64,000 nucleotides of DNA, taken from contig NZ_JAUSUD010000013.1 in assembly GCF_030813355.1 (NCBI RefSeq), positions 62,001 through 126,000 on the forward strand. The letters are read 5' to 3'. The stretch's first letter is position 1. Each line of letters begins with the position of its first letter. This stretch comes from Metabacillus malikii (GTDB lineage Bacteria; Bacillota; Bacilli; Bacillales; Bacillaceae). Positions 8,715 through 20,288 of the stretch are shown in pieces. A model generated the notes under the pieces. It did no database searches, had not been told where the DNA came from, and saw only the letters and a list, made by a program, of their open reading frames with translations. The translations under genes and the position numbers were made by a program.

Positions 8715-9836
8715 TTGGATAAGTCATTGGATTTAAGTAGCTATTCAGTTCGAACAGACTTAGCAGTTGAAGCTCGAGCTATGGCGCTCGAAAAAACTGC
8801 TAAGTCTGTGGATGTCGAGAATTCTAGCAATATTTCTGGAATCATCATTAAAGAATGGGAAGAGGAAGGAATAAAGTTATCCTCAATGGAAATTAATGAC
8901 GAAGGTGCTGAGGTTGTAGGTAAAAAGCCTGGAAAATACTTAACTCTTGAAGTACAAGGGATTAGACAAAAAGATAGTGAACTTCAGGAAAAGGTGATTA
9001 ATCAATTCGCAAAACATTTCAGTCGGTTTTTGACGGACCTAAACATTAGTAAAGATGCAAGTTGTTTAGTAGTAGGACTAGGCAACTGGAATGTAACACC
9101 AGATGCACTTGGACCTCTAGCTGTAGAGAACCTCTTAATAACACGTCATTTATTTAAATTACAACCAGAAAATGTTGAAGAAGGGTTTCGTCCGGTAAGT
9201 GCAATCGCACCAGGTGTTATGGGATTAACAGGAATTGAAACAAGTGATATCATCTCAGGCGTAATTGAGCAATCAAAACCTGATTTCGTCATAGCTATTG
9301 ATGCATTAGCATCGCGTTCAATCGAGCGAGTCAATTCAACAATCCAAATATCAGATACTGGTATACATCCAGGATCTGGTGTAGGGAACAAACGGAAGGC
9401 TTTAAGCAAAGAAACCTATGGTATACCTGTAATCGCGATTGGTATTCCAACCGTTGTTGATGCAGTATCGATTACGAGTGATACGATTGACTTTATTTTG
9501 AAGCATTTTGGTCGAGAGATGAAAGACGGGGATAAGCCTTCACGTTCGTTAGTGCCAGCTGGTATGAATTTTGGAGAAAAGCGGGTACTTACAGATGAAG
9601 ATCTTCCAAGTGAAGAACATCGAAAGCAATTTTTAGGAATTGTTGGTGGTCTGGAAGATGAAGAAAAACGTAAGTTAATCTATGAAGTATTGTCACCACT
9701 AGGACATAATTTAATGGTTACACCTAAGGAAGTTGATTTATTTATTGATGATATGGCAAATGTCATCGCAAGTGGACTTAATACAGCACTCCATCAGCAA
9801 GTAGACCAAGATAACGCAGGTCTTTATACGCATTAA
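8715..9836 (+). CDS. gpr: Germination protease GPR (peptidase A25)
   Basis: 373 residues, normal length. GPR cleaves small acid-soluble spore proteins at germination. It is made as a zymogen in the forespore and processes itself near the N-terminus; [13 protein letters not shown] at about residues 10-22 resembles the substrate cleavage sequence, as expected for self-cleavage. Conserved segments include [15 protein letters not shown] and DALASRS. The start is TTG at 8715 after GGAGGG. spoIIP follows after 112 bp with no true terminator between, so read-through is likely. Confidence 0.95.
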   Translation: MDKSLDLSSYSVRTDLAVEARAMALEKTAKSVDVENSSNISGIIIKEWEEEGIKLSSMEINDEGAEVVGKKPGKYLTLEVQGIRQKDSELQEKVINQFAKHFSRFLTDLNISKDASCLVVGLGNWNVTPDALGPLAVENLLITRHLFKLQPENVEEGFRPVSAIAPGVMGLTGIETSDIISGVIEQSKPDFVIAIDALASRSIERVNSTIQISDTGIHPGSGVGNKRKALSKETYGIPVIAIGIPTVVDAVSITSDTIDFILKHFGREMKDGDKPSRSLVPAGMNFGEKRVLTDEDLPSEEHRKQFLGIVGGLEDEEKRKLIYEVLSPLGHNLMVTPKEVDLFIDDMANVIASGLNTALHQQVDQDNAGLYTH

Positions 9837-9886
9837 AGTTTAAATCTAGTAAAGAATAGAAAAAGATAGATTGTCTTATTCTTCAA

Positions 9887-9938
9887 GTTCTACTTCCTTA
9901 TGCTACTACATACAATTTAGTAGACAAGCATAAGGAGG
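9887..9938 (+). promoter_or_regulatory. spoIIP sigma-E promoter nested in an RBS-masking hairpin
   Basis: CATACAAT at 9909-9916 is a perfect sigma-E -10 element; GTTCTACT at 9887-9894 is a partial -35 with 14-bp spacing. The -10 forms the loop of a hairpin: TCCTTATGC plus TACTA (9895-9908) pair with TAGTA (9918-9922) and GCATAAGGA (9928-9936), leaving a GACAA bulge. The right arm includes most of the AAGGAGG ribosome binding site (9932-9938). No T-run follows, so this is not a terminator. RNA started near 9923 would lack the left arm. Confidence 0.65.
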
Positions 9939-9948
9939 ATTAATAGAA

Positions 9949-11145
9949 ATGAAGCGTTCTCGTACTAGTCGTAGTATGATTTTTACATTGAGTGGGACAA
10001 GTTTTAAAAAAGGAATTGTTATTAGCTTCATGGTCCTATTTATGACATTTTTACTTTCTGGCTTCTTAACATCTTTAAAACCAGAATACCGGCTTACATC
10101 TTCTTCAATAAGTGATTTAACTAAAAATATTGATGGTGAGTCTTTTTTACAGTTATTAGGAGCGGAAAATCGTTTTTTTGTATCGGCTCTACCTGAAAAA
10201 CCAGAACCAATTAAACTTTCCACAATTATGTTTAAGGTTGCAACAAGTATTAATCCTGACGATCCCCGTAGTTTATTAGGGAGAGAGCTCCCGGGATTTT
10301 CTTTATATGATAGTGAAATTGTCGTAGCAGGTGATGGAACGAACTATACTAACATGCCTTATGAATCTCCACCTCCCACTGAGGTGTTAGAACAAGAAAG
10401 AGAAGCATCTATAGATAAAAATGAAGTTGTTAATTCAGTAGATGACGAACCGAAAACGCCACCTTCCTTAACAACTGGGGATAAAAAAGTTGTTTATATT
10501 TACAACACACATAACACAGAATCATATTTACCACTATTAGAAGGAGAGACTGACCCGAATCGAGCCAATCATTCCAAAGCTAATGTCACTATCGTGAGTG
10601 AATTGTTAGGGAAAGCATTTGAAGAACGGGGAATAGGTGCTCAAATCGATTCTACAGATATACAGTCTAATCTAAAACAAAAAGGTTGGAACTATGCAAA
10701 ATCTTATACAGCTTCACGCCCAGTCGTACAAGAGGCATTGGCCAATAATCGAGAATTGAATTATATAATCGATATACACCGTGATTCGCAACGAAAAGCT
10801 GTTACTACGATATCGATTACTAACAAGTCTTATGCGAAGATTGCTTTTATTATTGGTAGGGATAATCCTACTGCTGAAAAAAATGAGAAGATTGCGAATG
10901 AATTACACAACCTCCTTCAAAAGAAATATCCAGGTTTAAGTCGCGGTATATTTAAACAAGGTGGTAAAGGATATAACGGCGTATATAACCAAGATTTATC
11001 AACGAATGCGATGCTTCTTGAATTTGGTGGAGTTGATAATAATTTAGATGAACTAAAAAATACAGTTGCTGCAGTAGCAGATGTATTCAGTGAATATTAT
11101 TGGCAAGCTGAAAGAGTGAACAGTAATGGAGCTACTGAACAGTAG
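9949..11145 (+). CDS. spoIIP: Stage II sporulation protein P, engulfment peptidoglycan hydrolase
   Basis: 398 residues. An N-terminal membrane anchor (about 22-42) is followed by an acidic linker and the amidase_2-like catalytic domain with YIYNTHNTESYLP (about 184) and DIHRDSQRK (about 275). With SpoIID and SpoIIM it forms the DMP complex that cuts septal peptidoglycan so the mother cell can engulf the forespore; SpoIIP is both amidase and endopeptidase. The ATG follows AAGGAGG by 10 bp. It lies downstream of forespore-expressed gpr, and its own promoter region holds an unusual hairpin. Confidence 0.96.
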   Translation: MKRSRTSRSMIFTLSGTSFKKGIVISFMVLFMTFLLSGFLTSLKPEYRLTSSSISDLTKNIDGESFLQLLGAENRFFVSALPEKPEPIKLSTIMFKVATSINPDDPRSLLGRELPGFSLYDSEIVVAGDGTNYTNMPYESPPPTEVLEQEREASIDKNEVVNSVDDEPKTPPSLTTGDKKVVYIYNTHNTESYLPLLEGETDPNRANHSKANVTIVSELLGKAFEERGIGAQIDSTDIQSNLKQKGWNYAKSYTASRPVVQEALANNRELNYIIDIHRDSQRKAVTTISITNKSYAKIAFIIGRDNPTAEKNEKIANELHNLLQKKYPGLSRGIFKQGGKGYNGVYNQDLSTNAMLLEFGGVDNNLDELKNTVAAVADVFSEYYWQAERVNSNGATEQ

Positions 11146-11166
11146 TCAAAGAGTGAGGGAAGAATC

Positions 11167-11517
11167 ATGATAAAATTTATGTTTAAATGCTTAGTTCTTT
11201 GTTCAGTTCTATTATTTGGTGTCCTCATTGGGATGCAGCAAGCTAATCAGGGAATCATTAAAATGAAAGGGTATCATGACCCTGATTTGAAAAGTGCATT
11301 TCAAGTTGATGGTGAACACGGTGGAGACCTTCAAGCGTCGATACTTGGAAATGAAGTAACGAGTCAGGACCTCCAAGCGAAGCAAGCACAATTAGAACAA
11401 ATCGAAGCATTTAATATTTTCACTCAAATTGGCAAGCAGTTTGCATCCTTAATTAGTGGTGTTGTTACAGTTATTCTTGACACAATTTCAAATGCAATAA
11501 ATACTATAGTTGATTAA
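11167..11517 (+). CDS. yqxA: YqxA, DUF3679 family protein
   Basis: 116 residues with an N-terminal membrane segment (about 5-22) or signal-anchor and a Gln/Ala-rich extracytoplasmic part. It follows spoIIP by 21 bp and is probably co-transcribed, as in B. subtilis, where it is a sporulation-period gene of unknown function. A long hairpin terminator follows. No catalytic motif is seen. Confidence 0.85.
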   Translation: MIKFMFKCLVLCSVLLFGVLIGMQQANQGIIKMKGYHDPDLKSAFQVDGEHGGDLQASILGNEVTSQDLQAKQAQLEQIEAFNIFTQIGKQFASLISGVVTVILDTISNAINTIVD

Positions 11518-11581
11518 AATAGTAGAAGGGTTAAGTTTCTTAGAAGTGTTTAAGAATCTTAATTCCCTCTACTATTTTTTG
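11518..11581 (+). terminator. Terminator after spoIIP-yqxA
   Basis: AATAGTAGAAGGG pairs with CCCTCTACTATT with one bulge, extended by an inner TTAAG...CTTAA stem and followed by six T. Confidence 0.85.
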
Positions 11582-11660
11582 TTCAAATTTTAAATATCAA
11601 TTAGTAAGAATTACAACGATATTGGATTGGACTAATATATTATAGGAATACTATTATTCA

Positions 11661-11689
11661 TTGAATGTTGAAATAGCAATTGATATAAT
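11661..11689 (+). promoter_or_regulatory. lepA promoter
   Basis: TTGAAT at 11661-11666 and a perfect TATAAT at 11684-11689 are spaced by 17 bp. It starts exactly where a longer lepA frame would open, which argues that the true lepA start lies downstream at 11733. Confidence 0.75.
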
Positions 11690-11732
11690 GAAGAATAGTG
11701 TATTTGTAAGCTATGTAGGAGTGAAAGCATAT

Positions 11733-13556
11733 ATGAATCGAGAAGAAAAATTAAAACGACAATCGCGGATACGGAATTTTTCAATTATTGCCCATATTGA
11801 CCATGGAAAATCAACGTTGGCGGACCGGATATTAGAAAAGACCTCTGCACTGACACAACGTGAGATGAAGCACCAATTACTAGACTCTATGGATTTAGAA
11901 AGAGAACGTGGCATTACAATCAAGTTAAATGCTGTTCAATTAAAATATCGAGCTAAAGATGGCGAAGATTATACGTTCCATTTAATCGATACACCTGGGC
12001 ACGTCGATTTCACGTACGAGGTTTCCCGAAGTTTAGCTGCTTGTGAAGGGGCAATCCTAGTTGTTGATGCAGCACAGGGAATTGAAGCCCAGACACTTGC
12101 GAATGTATATTTAGCATTAGATAATGACTTAGAAATTTTACCTGTCATTAATAAAATTGATTTACCAAGTGCAGATCCAGATCGAGTGCGTAATGAAGTG
12201 GAAGAGGTAATCGGTCTTGATGCGTCTGAAGCAGTATTGGCGTCTGCTAAGGCAGGTATTGGGATTGAAGATATATTAGAACAAATTGTTGAAAAAGTAC
12301 CTGCACCAGAAGGAGATCCAGAAGGACCATTAAAGGCTCTAATATTTGATTCGCTTTATGATGCTTATCGTGGTGTTGTTGCCTATATTCGAGTCGTTGA
12401 AGGAACTGTCAAAGTAGGCCAAAAAATTAAAATGATGGCTACAGGAAAAGAATTTGAAGTAACAGAAGTCGGAGTGTTTAATCCAAAACCAGTTCAACTG
12501 AAAGAATTAAATGTCGGCGACGTTGGGTTTTTAACGGCAGCAATAAAAAATGTCGGTGATACCCGTGTAGGTGATACGATTACAGACGCGAAAAATGGCG
12601 CTACAGAAGCACTACCAGGCTATCGTAGATTAAATCCAATGGTTTTCTGTGGTTTGTATCCAATTGATACAGCTAAATATAATGATTTACGGGAAGCCCT
12701 TGAAAAGTTAGAGTTAAATGACTCTTCCTTACAATTTGAGCCTGAAACATCCCAAGCTCTTGGCTTTGGATTCCGCTGTGGGTTTTTAGGATTACTTCAT
12801 ATGGAAATTATCCAAGAGCGAATCGAGCGGGAATTTAAAATTGATTTAATTACAACTGCTCCGAGTGTTATATATGATGTTCATTTAACAGATGGTGAAT
12901 CATTAAAAGTAGATAACCCTTCTAACATGCCAGACCCACAAAAAATAGACCATATTGAAGAGCCTTATGTTAAGGCAGCAATAATGGTTCCTAATGATTT
13001 TGTTGGAGCAGTTATGGAGCTTTGTCAAAAGAAACGTGGTATTTTCATTGATATGCAATATTTAGATGAAACACGAGTGAATATTAATTATGAAATTCCT
13101 CTTTCTGAAATCGTATATGATTTCTTCGATCAACTTAAATCAAATACTAAAGGCTATGCTTCCTTTGATTATGAACTGATTGGATACAAAACATCAACAT
13201 TAGTGAAGATGGATATCTTGTTAAATGCTGAAAAAATTGACGCATTATCATTTATCGTCCATCGTGATTCTGCATATGACCGAGGAAAGATTATCGTTGA
13301 GAAACTAAAAGAATTAATTCCAAGACAACAATTCGAAGTTCCTATTCAAGCTGCTGTCGGCCAAAAGATTGTCGCACGTTCTACAATTAAGGCTATGCGT
13401 AAAAATGTACTTGCGAAATGTTACGGTGGGGATATTTCGAGGAAAAGAAAATTATTAGAAAAACAAAAAGAAGGAAAAAAACGAATGAAGCAAGTTGGGT
13501 CTGTTGAAGTTCCACAAGAAGCATTCATGGCTGTATTAAGAATGGATGATAATTAA
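11733..13556 (+). CDS. lepA: Elongation factor 4 (LepA)
   Basis: 607 residues, a translational GTPase. The G1 loop AHIDHGKST (about 20-28), the DTPGHVDF G3 motif, NKID (G4), and the EF4-specific C-terminal domain ending [24 protein letters not shown] are all present. It back-translocates or remodels stalled ribosomes, notably under ionic stress. I choose ATG 11733 ([17 protein letters not shown]) because TAGGAGTG precedes it and the promoter overlaps the longer frame. hemW lies 76 bp downstream after a modest hairpin. Confidence 0.96.
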   Translation: MNREEKLKRQSRIRNFSIIAHIDHGKSTLADRILEKTSALTQREMKHQLLDSMDLERERGITIKLNAVQLKYRAKDGEDYTFHLIDTPGHVDFTYEVSRSLAACEGAILVVDAAQGIEAQTLANVYLALDNDLEILPVINKIDLPSADPDRVRNEVEEVIGLDASEAVLASAKAGIGIEDILEQIVEKVPAPEGDPEGPLKALIFDSLYDAYRGVVAYIRVVEGTVKVGQKIKMMATGKEFEVTEVGVFNPKPVQLKELNVGDVGFLTAAIKNVGDTRVGDTITDAKNGATEALPGYRRLNPMVFCGLYPIDTAKYNDLREALEKLELNDSSLQFEPETSQALGFGFRCGFLGLLHMEIIQERIEREFKIDLITTAPSVIYDVHLTDGESLKVDNPSNMPDPQKIDHIEEPYVKAAIMVPNDFVGAVMELCQKKRGIFIDMQYLDETRVNINYEIPLSEIVYDFFDQLKSNTKGYASFDYELIGYKTSTLVKMDILLNAEKIDALSFIVHRDSAYDRGKIIVEKLKELIPRQQFEVPIQAAVGQKIVARSTIKAMRKNVLAKCYGGDISRKRKLLEKQKEGKKRMKQVGSVEVPQEAFMAVLRMDDN

Positions 13557-13585
13557 ACTATTAATGAATAGCAACAAAAATTGAT

Positions 13586-13616
13586 GCCGCAGAATAAACC
13601 TGCGGCTTCCTTAATT
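13586..13616 (+). terminator. Weak terminator between lepA and hemW
   Basis: GCCGCAG and CTGCGGC form a perfect 7-bp stem with an AATAAAC loop, followed by TTCCTTAATT, a poor T-tract. It probably reduces rather than blocks read-through into hemW. Confidence 0.6.
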
Positions 13617-13632
13617 ATAGAAGGTGAAAATA

Positions 13633-14769
13633 TTGACTAAATCAGCATATGTACACATTCCGTTTTGTCACCATATTTGTCATTATTGTGATTTTAACAA
13701 AGTATTCTTTCATAATCAGCCTGTTGATGAGTACATTGAGCTTTTAATAAAGGAAATAAACTCCACATTTGATAAGTCTAAACATGACTTACTAAAAACG
13801 ATATTTATTGGTGGTGGGACTCCTACTGCATTATCTGCCATACAACTTGACCGCCTTTTAGAAGGAATGCTTGAACACTTAACACCTACTAGCAACCTTA
13901 AAGAATTTGCTATAGAAGCTAACCCAGGTGAGTTAACAGCTGATAAGCTTGCAGTGTTAAAAAATGCAGGTGTAAATCGACTAAGTATCGGTGTACAAAG
14001 CTTTAATGATACTCTCTTACAAAAAATCGGCAGAGTCCATCGTGCTGAAGATGTATTTAGGACTATACAAGATGCAGAGAAAATAGGCTTCGACAATATG
14101 AGTCTGGACTTAATTTATGGATTACCTGGCCAAACGATTGAAGACTTTGAGGAAACGTTAAAAATTGCCCTTTCGTTAGACATGCAACATTTTTCTGCCT
14201 ATTCCTTAATTGTCGAACCGAAGACTGTATTTTATAATTTAATGCAAAAAGGGAAATTATCATTGCCACCACAGGAGCAAGAAGCTAAGATGTATGAACT
14301 AGCCATGGAAGCAATGGAAGCTAAAGGGTATAAGCAATATGAAATTAGCAATTACGCTATACCAGGTTTTGAGAGTGAACATAATCTCACATACTGGAAT
14401 AATGAAGAGTATTATGGCTTTGGAGCAGGAGCGCATGGTTATTTAAGCGGGGTGCGGACATCTAATATAGGCCCAATTAATAAATATATGGAAGAAGTTC
14501 GACTAACTGGACAAGCGCGTTTCCAACAGCATGAAGTAAGTAAAAAGGAGCAAATGGAAGAAGAAATGTTCCTTGGCCTAAGAAGAACAAGTGGTGTAAA
14601 CAAAAAAGCGTTCTTTAACAAATTTAAAAAAAATCTTGGTTATATTTATGAAGAACAACTTGAAAAATTGGAGAAACTAGGATTGATTGAAAATAATGAA
14701 CAAGAAGTAAAACTGACTCATAAAGGAAAACTACTAGGAAATGAAGTTTTTCAAGAATTTTTAATGTAA
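13633..14769 (+). CDS. hemW: Radical SAM heme chaperone HemW
   Basis: 378 residues of the radical SAM family. The iron-sulphur motif CHHICHYC (C12, C16, C19) and the HNLTYWN motif are visible. Older annotations call this an oxygen-independent coproporphyrinogen oxidase (HemN, YqeR), but the length and missing HemN N-terminal extension fit HemW, a heme-binding chaperone that delivers heme to respiratory enzymes. The start is TTG at 13633 after AAGGTG; the GTG at 13624 lies inside that ribosome binding site. Confidence 0.9.
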   Translation: MTKSAYVHIPFCHHICHYCDFNKVFFHNQPVDEYIELLIKEINSTFDKSKHDLLKTIFIGGGTPTALSAIQLDRLLEGMLEHLTPTSNLKEFAIEANPGELTADKLAVLKNAGVNRLSIGVQSFNDTLLQKIGRVHRAEDVFRTIQDAEKIGFDNMSLDLIYGLPGQTIEDFEETLKIALSLDMQHFSAYSLIVEPKTVFYNLMQKGKLSLPPQEQEAKMYELAMEAMEAKGYKQYEISNYAIPGFESEHNLTYWNNEEYYGFGAGAHGYLSGVRTSNIGPINKYMEEVRLTGQARFQQHEVSKKEQMEEEMFLGLRRTSGVNKKAFFNKFKKNLGYIYEEQLEKLEKLGLIENNEQEVKLTHKGKLLGNEVFQEFLM

Positions 14770-15082
14770 ATATTTACGATATATAGGAGCGATGGTTCAG
14801 CTTATTTATTTCTAGTTTTAAGGTCATTAGTTATTTTCTTATAAGCTGTTTGTTTTTTCTAACTATATAAAGGGTGCTTGAAAATGTGGGGTGGATGATA
14901 GAGATGATGAGACGCACGCTAATATCTAGGTTTTGGTCCACCTCACTCTAGTAACCCGAGAGTAAGTCGAGAAGAAATCGAATTCCAACTACAACTAAGT
15001 TAAACAATAATGTTGATAAAAAACAATTCCTTTACAACAATGTAAAAGAAGGAGTTTCTTGAGATAAAGTGTGACGAAACAA
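14770..15082. other. Non-coding gap between hemW and the hrcA promoter
   Basis: No gene is seen. The stretch holds an imperfect inverted repeat (GTGGGGTGGA at 14885-14894 and TCCACCTCAC at 14938-14947) and a small CCTTTACA / TGTAAAAG hairpin near 15030-15052. No clear hemW terminator is visible. Confidence 0.6.
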
Positions 15083-15089
15083 TTGACAT

Positions 15090-15119
15090 TTGAAACTTGT
15101 TTTGATAACTTTTTATATA
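15090..15119 (+). promoter_or_regulatory. hrcA operon promoter
   Basis: TTGAAA at 15090-15095 and TATATA at 15114-15119 are 18 bp apart, and an overlapping TTGACA lies at 15083-15088. The CIRCE operator begins 4 bp after the -10, so repressor and RNA polymerase would compete. Confidence 0.65.
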
Positions 15120-15122
15120 TAA

Positions 15123-15149
15123 TTAGCACTCGCAATAGATGAGTGCTAA
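15123..15149 (+). promoter_or_regulatory. CIRCE operator
   Basis: A perfect TTAGCACTC - 9 bp - GAGTGCTAA inverted repeat. This is the HrcA binding site; HrcA held active by GroEL represses the operon, and heat titrates GroEL away. It also lies in the 5' untranslated mRNA, as in other Bacillus species. Confidence 0.97.
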
Positions 15150-15164
15150 CAGAGGTGATGATAG

Positions 15165-16196
15165 TTGCTTACAGATCGCCAATTGTTGATTCTACAAGTA
15201 ATTATTGATGATTTTATTCACTCAGCACAGCCTGTTGGTTCAAGGACATTAGCAAAAAAAGATGAGATTACGTTTAGTTCAGCCACAATTAGAAATGATA
15301 TGGCTGATTTAGAAGACTTAGGTTTTATTGAGAAGACACATAGCTCATCAGGACGTGTCCCATCTGAGAAGGGCTATCGTTACTATGTGGACCACCTTTT
15401 ATCACCACAAAGATTAACGAAAACTGAAGTTAGTCAAATAAAATCAATTTATGCTGAGAGAATTTTTGAATTAGAGAAGGTTGTTCAAAAATCAGCTCAA
15501 ATATTGTCGGAATTAACGAACTATACATCAATTGTTCTTGGGCCTAAAGTGAAGGAAAATCGTTTGAAGAGAATTCAAATTGTGCCGATAAATAGTGAAA
15601 CAGCCGTTGCAATCATTGTAACGAATACAGGTCATGTCGAAAATCGAACAATTAGTTTTCCAAATGCTCTTGATCCGACAGACATTGAAAAAATGGTCAA
15701 TATCCTAAATGAAAGATTAAGCGGAGTGCCATTAGTCGATCTTCAAGATAAGATTATTAAAGAAGTTGTTACAGTATTAAAAAATCATATTCAAAACTAC
15801 GATATGATGTTGAAAATAATGGCGGGAACATTAAAGGTAAATCCAAACGAGAAGATGTATTTTGGTGGAAAAACAAATATGTTAAGTCAACCTGAATTCT
15901 CTGATGTTGGTAGAATTAAAAATTTACTTACGATGATTGACCAAGAAAAGGAACTATATAGTTTACTTCGCTCTAACAATACCGGAATCTCCATTAAAAT
16001 AGGTAAAGAAAATGAAAATATAGCTATGGAAAATTGTAGCTTAATTACTGCAACCTATTCTCTTGGTGATAATCAATTAGGAACTATTGCCGTGCTAGGA
16101 CCTACAAGAATGGAGTATTCTCGGGTTATTAGTTTATTATCTCGCATGACTCACGATTTATCAAAAACATTAACTGATTTGTATCACGACTCATAA
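15165..16196 (+). CDS. hrcA: Heat-inducible transcription repressor HrcA
   Basis: 343 residues. An N-terminal winged helix (residues about 1-75, with [10 protein letters not shown]-like recognition segment [11 protein letters not shown]) is followed by a GAF-like domain and a dimerization region. HrcA binds CIRCE, located 16 bp upstream of its own TTG start, and so represses itself together with grpE-dnaK. AGAGGTGATG provides the ribosome binding site. It is the first gene of the class I heat-shock operon. Confidence 0.97.
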   Translation: MLTDRQLLILQVIIDDFIHSAQPVGSRTLAKKDEITFSSATIRNDMADLEDLGFIEKTHSSSGRVPSEKGYRYYVDHLLSPQRLTKTEVSQIKSIYAERIFELEKVVQKSAQILSELTNYTSIVLGPKVKENRLKRIQIVPINSETAVAIIVTNTGHVENRTISFPNALDPTDIEKMVNILNERLSGVPLVDLQDKIIKEVVTVLKNHIQNYDMMLKIMAGTLKVNPNEKMYFGGKTNMLSQPEFSDVGRIKNLLTMIDQEKELYSLLRSNNTGISIKIGKENENIAMENCSLITATYSLGDNQLGTIAVLGPTRMEYSRVISLLSRMTHDLSKTLTDLYHDS

Positions 16197-16304
16197 CGAT
16201 GGTAATATTGGATAGGGTCGACGGGTCTGTTGTCACCTATCCTCTTCAAATGGGAAAACAATGAATGATGAGATATAATCTTGCCTTTAAGGAGGTGAAT
16301 AACA

Positions 16305-16886
16305 GTGTCAAACGAAAAAAACATTGCTGAACAAGAAGAAGTAGTTGATATTACTCAAGATGAAGAAGTAAAAGTTTCTGATGACCAAGTTGAAGTAATT
16401 GAATCTGACGAACCTAAAGCTAATGAGGATAAGTCAGATGAGAAGATAGCTGAATTAGAAACCAAACTTGAAGAAGCAGAAAATAAAGCATTACGTGCAC
16501 AAGCCGACTTCGACAATTTTAGAAGACGTACGCGTCTCGAACAAGAAGCTGCTCAGAAATACCGTGCACAAAGCTTAGTATCTGAAATAATTCCTGCTCT
16601 TGATAACTTTGAAAGAGCATTACAAATAGACGCAGATAACGAGCAAACGAAGTCGTTACTGCAAGGTGTTCAAATGGTTTATAACCAACTAGTTCAAGCT
16701 TTACAAAACGAAGGTGTGGAAGCAATCAAATCTGTCGGTGAGCAATTTGATCCTAATTTCCACCAGGCTGTCATGCAAGTAGAAGATGAAAACTACGATT
16801 CAAACATAGTAGTTGAAGAATTACAAAAAGGCTATAAATTAAAAGATAGAGTGATTAGACCATCAATGGTAAAAGTTAATCAATAA
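16305..16886 (+). CDS. grpE: Nucleotide exchange factor GrpE
   Basis: 193 residues. An acidic, disordered N-terminus (1-50) precedes a long coiled coil ([20 protein letters not shown]) and the C-terminal beta domain ending [19 protein letters not shown]. It releases ADP from DnaK. It starts with GTG after a strong AAGGAGGTGA. The 108-bp hrcA-grpE spacer contains a GGATAGG / CCTATCC hairpin (16210-16242) that may affect mRNA stability. Confidence 0.97.
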   Translation: MSNEKNIAEQEEVVDITQDEEVKVSDDQVEVIESDEPKANEDKSDEKIAELETKLEEAENKALRAQADFDNFRRRTRLEQEAAQKYRAQSLVSEIIPALDNFERALQIDADNEQTKSLLQGVQMVYNQLVQALQNEGVEAIKSVGEQFDPNFHQAVMQVEDENYDSNIVVEELQKGYKLKDRVIRPSMVKVNQ

Positions 16887-16904
16887 ACTATTATTACATA
16901 TTAG

Positions 16905-18752
<1,848 letters not shown>

Positions 18753-18775
18753 GTCATAGTCATTTATAGATGAAA

Positions 18776-18812
18776 AGTCAAAGTCAGGCTGGTCTTGGCT
18801 TTGGCTTTTTTT
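18776..18812 (+). terminator. Terminator after dnaK
   Basis: AGTCAAAGTCAGG and CTTGGCTTTGGCT pair over 13 bp with G-U pairs around a CTGGT loop, followed by six or more T. It separates dnaK from dnaJ. Confidence 0.85.
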
Positions 18813-18948
18813 CGGATAATTACTATAAAAAGGCTCTGTAACATTAGATCTTTCCGCATTTTAAACGCTAGAAATCCAGAACGTATTACCAATGCCGAAG
18901 TTAATGCACTTATCTAGTAGACTAGTCTGTATCAAGGGTCGATTGGAC

Positions 18949-18999
18949 AAGGGCGAGACTCCAGCAGGATGCATGGAAGAAGTGAGACGTGTGTAAGCC
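18949..18999 (+). repeat. 51-bp dispersed repeat, copy 1
   Basis: The segment beginning AAGGGCGAGACTCC matches the reverse complement of 62904-62954 at 38 of 51 positions, including an unbroken GTGAGACGTG. It lies in the otherwise gene-free 368-bp dnaK-dnaJ gap and is richer in G and C than its surroundings. Confidence 0.7.
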
Positions 19000-19056
19000 C
19001 AACAAAGCGTCAACTAAACATCCATTAAGGAAGCGTACATAGCTAATAACTATTAG

Positions 19057-19086
19057 TTGCTTTTCTTTCCTTTAGAATGATACAAT
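19057..19086 (+). promoter_or_regulatory. Candidate dnaJ promoter
   Basis: TTGCTT at 19057-19062 and TACAAT at 19081-19086 are spaced 18 bp, 35 bp before the dnaJ start. No CIRCE element is present, so dnaJ may be expressed independently of HrcA. Confidence 0.6.
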
Positions 19087-19120
19087 TTACCTTATGTGAG
19101 AAAATCGGGAGTGAGAATAA

Positions 19121-20242
19121 ATGAGCAAGCGTGATTACTATGAAGTACTTGGTTTAAGTAAGAACGCGTCAAAAGATGAGATTAAAAAAGCCTATCGTAA
19201 ATTATCCAAGCAATATCATCCGGATATTAATAAAGAGGCAGATGCTTCGGATAAATTTAAAGAAATTAAAGAAGCCTACGAAACTTTAAGTGATGACCAA
19301 AAGAAAGCACACTATGACCAATTTGGTCATACAGACCCAAATCAAGGTTTTGGCGGTGGTGCTGGATTCGGTGGCGATGGCTTTGGCTTTGAAGATATTT
19401 TCAGCTCAATTTTTGGCGGTGGCACAAGACGACGTGATCCTAATGCACCAAGACAAGGTGCTGACTTACAATATACAATGACACTAAATTTTGAAGAAGC
19501 GGTTTTTGGTAAAGAAACAACAATTGAAATACCTAAAGAGGAAACGTGTGAAACATGTCATGGCACAGGTGCACAAAAAGGGACGAAACCAGAAACATGT
19601 TCACATTGTGGTGGTTCTGGACAACTAAATGTTGAACAAAATACGCCATTTGGCCGCATTGTAAACCGACGAGTTTGCCATCATTGCGAAGGAACCGGTA
19701 AAATGATTAAGCATAAATGTGGCACATGTCGCGGTAATGGAACTGTGAAAAAGCGTAAGAAAATACAAGTGAAAATTCCTGCAGGTGTTGATGATGGTCA
19801 ACAGCTAAGAGTATCAGGTCAAGGTGAACCTGGTGTTAACGGTGGACCTCCGGGAGATTTATATGTAGTATTCCATGTGAGAGAGCATGAGTTCTTCGAA
19901 AGAGAAGGCGATGACATTTATTGTGAAATGCCACTAACCTTTGCTCAAGCAGCACTTGGAGATGAAGTTGAGGTTCCTACATTGCACGGTAAAGTGAAAT
20001 TAAAGGTGCCAGCCGGAACACAAACAGGTAAGAAATTCCGTCTAACAGGAAAGGGAGTTCCAAATGTTAGAGGGTACGGCCAAGGTGACCAATATGTAGT
20101 GTTACGAGTATTAACACCTACGAATTTAACCGAAAAACAGAAAGAATTGTTGCGGGAATTTGCGGAAATAAGCGGAGCAAAGCCTGATGAGCATGAAGAA
20201 AGTTTCTTTGATAAAGTTAAGCGCGCTTTTAAAGGTGAATAA
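19121..20242 (+). CDS. dnaJ: Co-chaperone DnaJ (Hsp40)
   Basis: 373 residues. A J domain with HPD at 33-35 is followed by a Gly/Phe-rich linker (about 75-110), four CxxCxGxG zinc repeats ([32 protein letters not shown]) and the C-terminal substrate domains. It stimulates DnaK ATP hydrolysis and delivers clients. GGGAGTGAG is the ribosome binding site. It has its own promoter after the dnaK terminator and is followed closely by prmA. Confidence 0.98.
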   Translation: MSKRDYYEVLGLSKNASKDEIKKAYRKLSKQYHPDINKEADASDKFKEIKEAYETLSDDQKKAHYDQFGHTDPNQGFGGGAGFGGDGFGFEDIFSSIFGGGTRRRDPNAPRQGADLQYTMTLNFEEAVFGKETTIEIPKEETCETCHGTGAQKGTKPETCSHCGGSGQLNVEQNTPFGRIVNRRVCHHCEGTGKMIKHKCGTCRGNGTVKKRKKIQVKIPAGVDDGQQLRVSGQGEPGVNGGPPGDLYVVFHVREHEFFEREGDDIYCEMPLTFAQAALGDEVEVPTLHGKVKLKVPAGTQTGKKFRLTGKGVPNVRGYGQGDQYVVLRVLTPTNLTEKQKELLREFAEISGAKPDEHEESFFDKVKRAFKGE

Positions 20243-20288
20243 TAGGTTAGTTGAATAATCAATGATGAAGAATGGAGAGTTGGTAGAC

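Noticed and set aside
9887-9938. Reading the spoIIP hairpin as a gpr terminator
   Set aside because: No T-tract follows; the next bases are AGGATTAATAG.
11661-11732. Longer lepA start
   Set aside because: Overlaps the TTGAAT-17-TATAAT promoter; RBS and family alignment fit 11733.
16210-16242. GGATAGG / CCTATCC hairpin between hrcA and grpE as a terminator
   Set aside because: Only 7 bp with a long loop and no T-tract; at most an mRNA stability or processing element.
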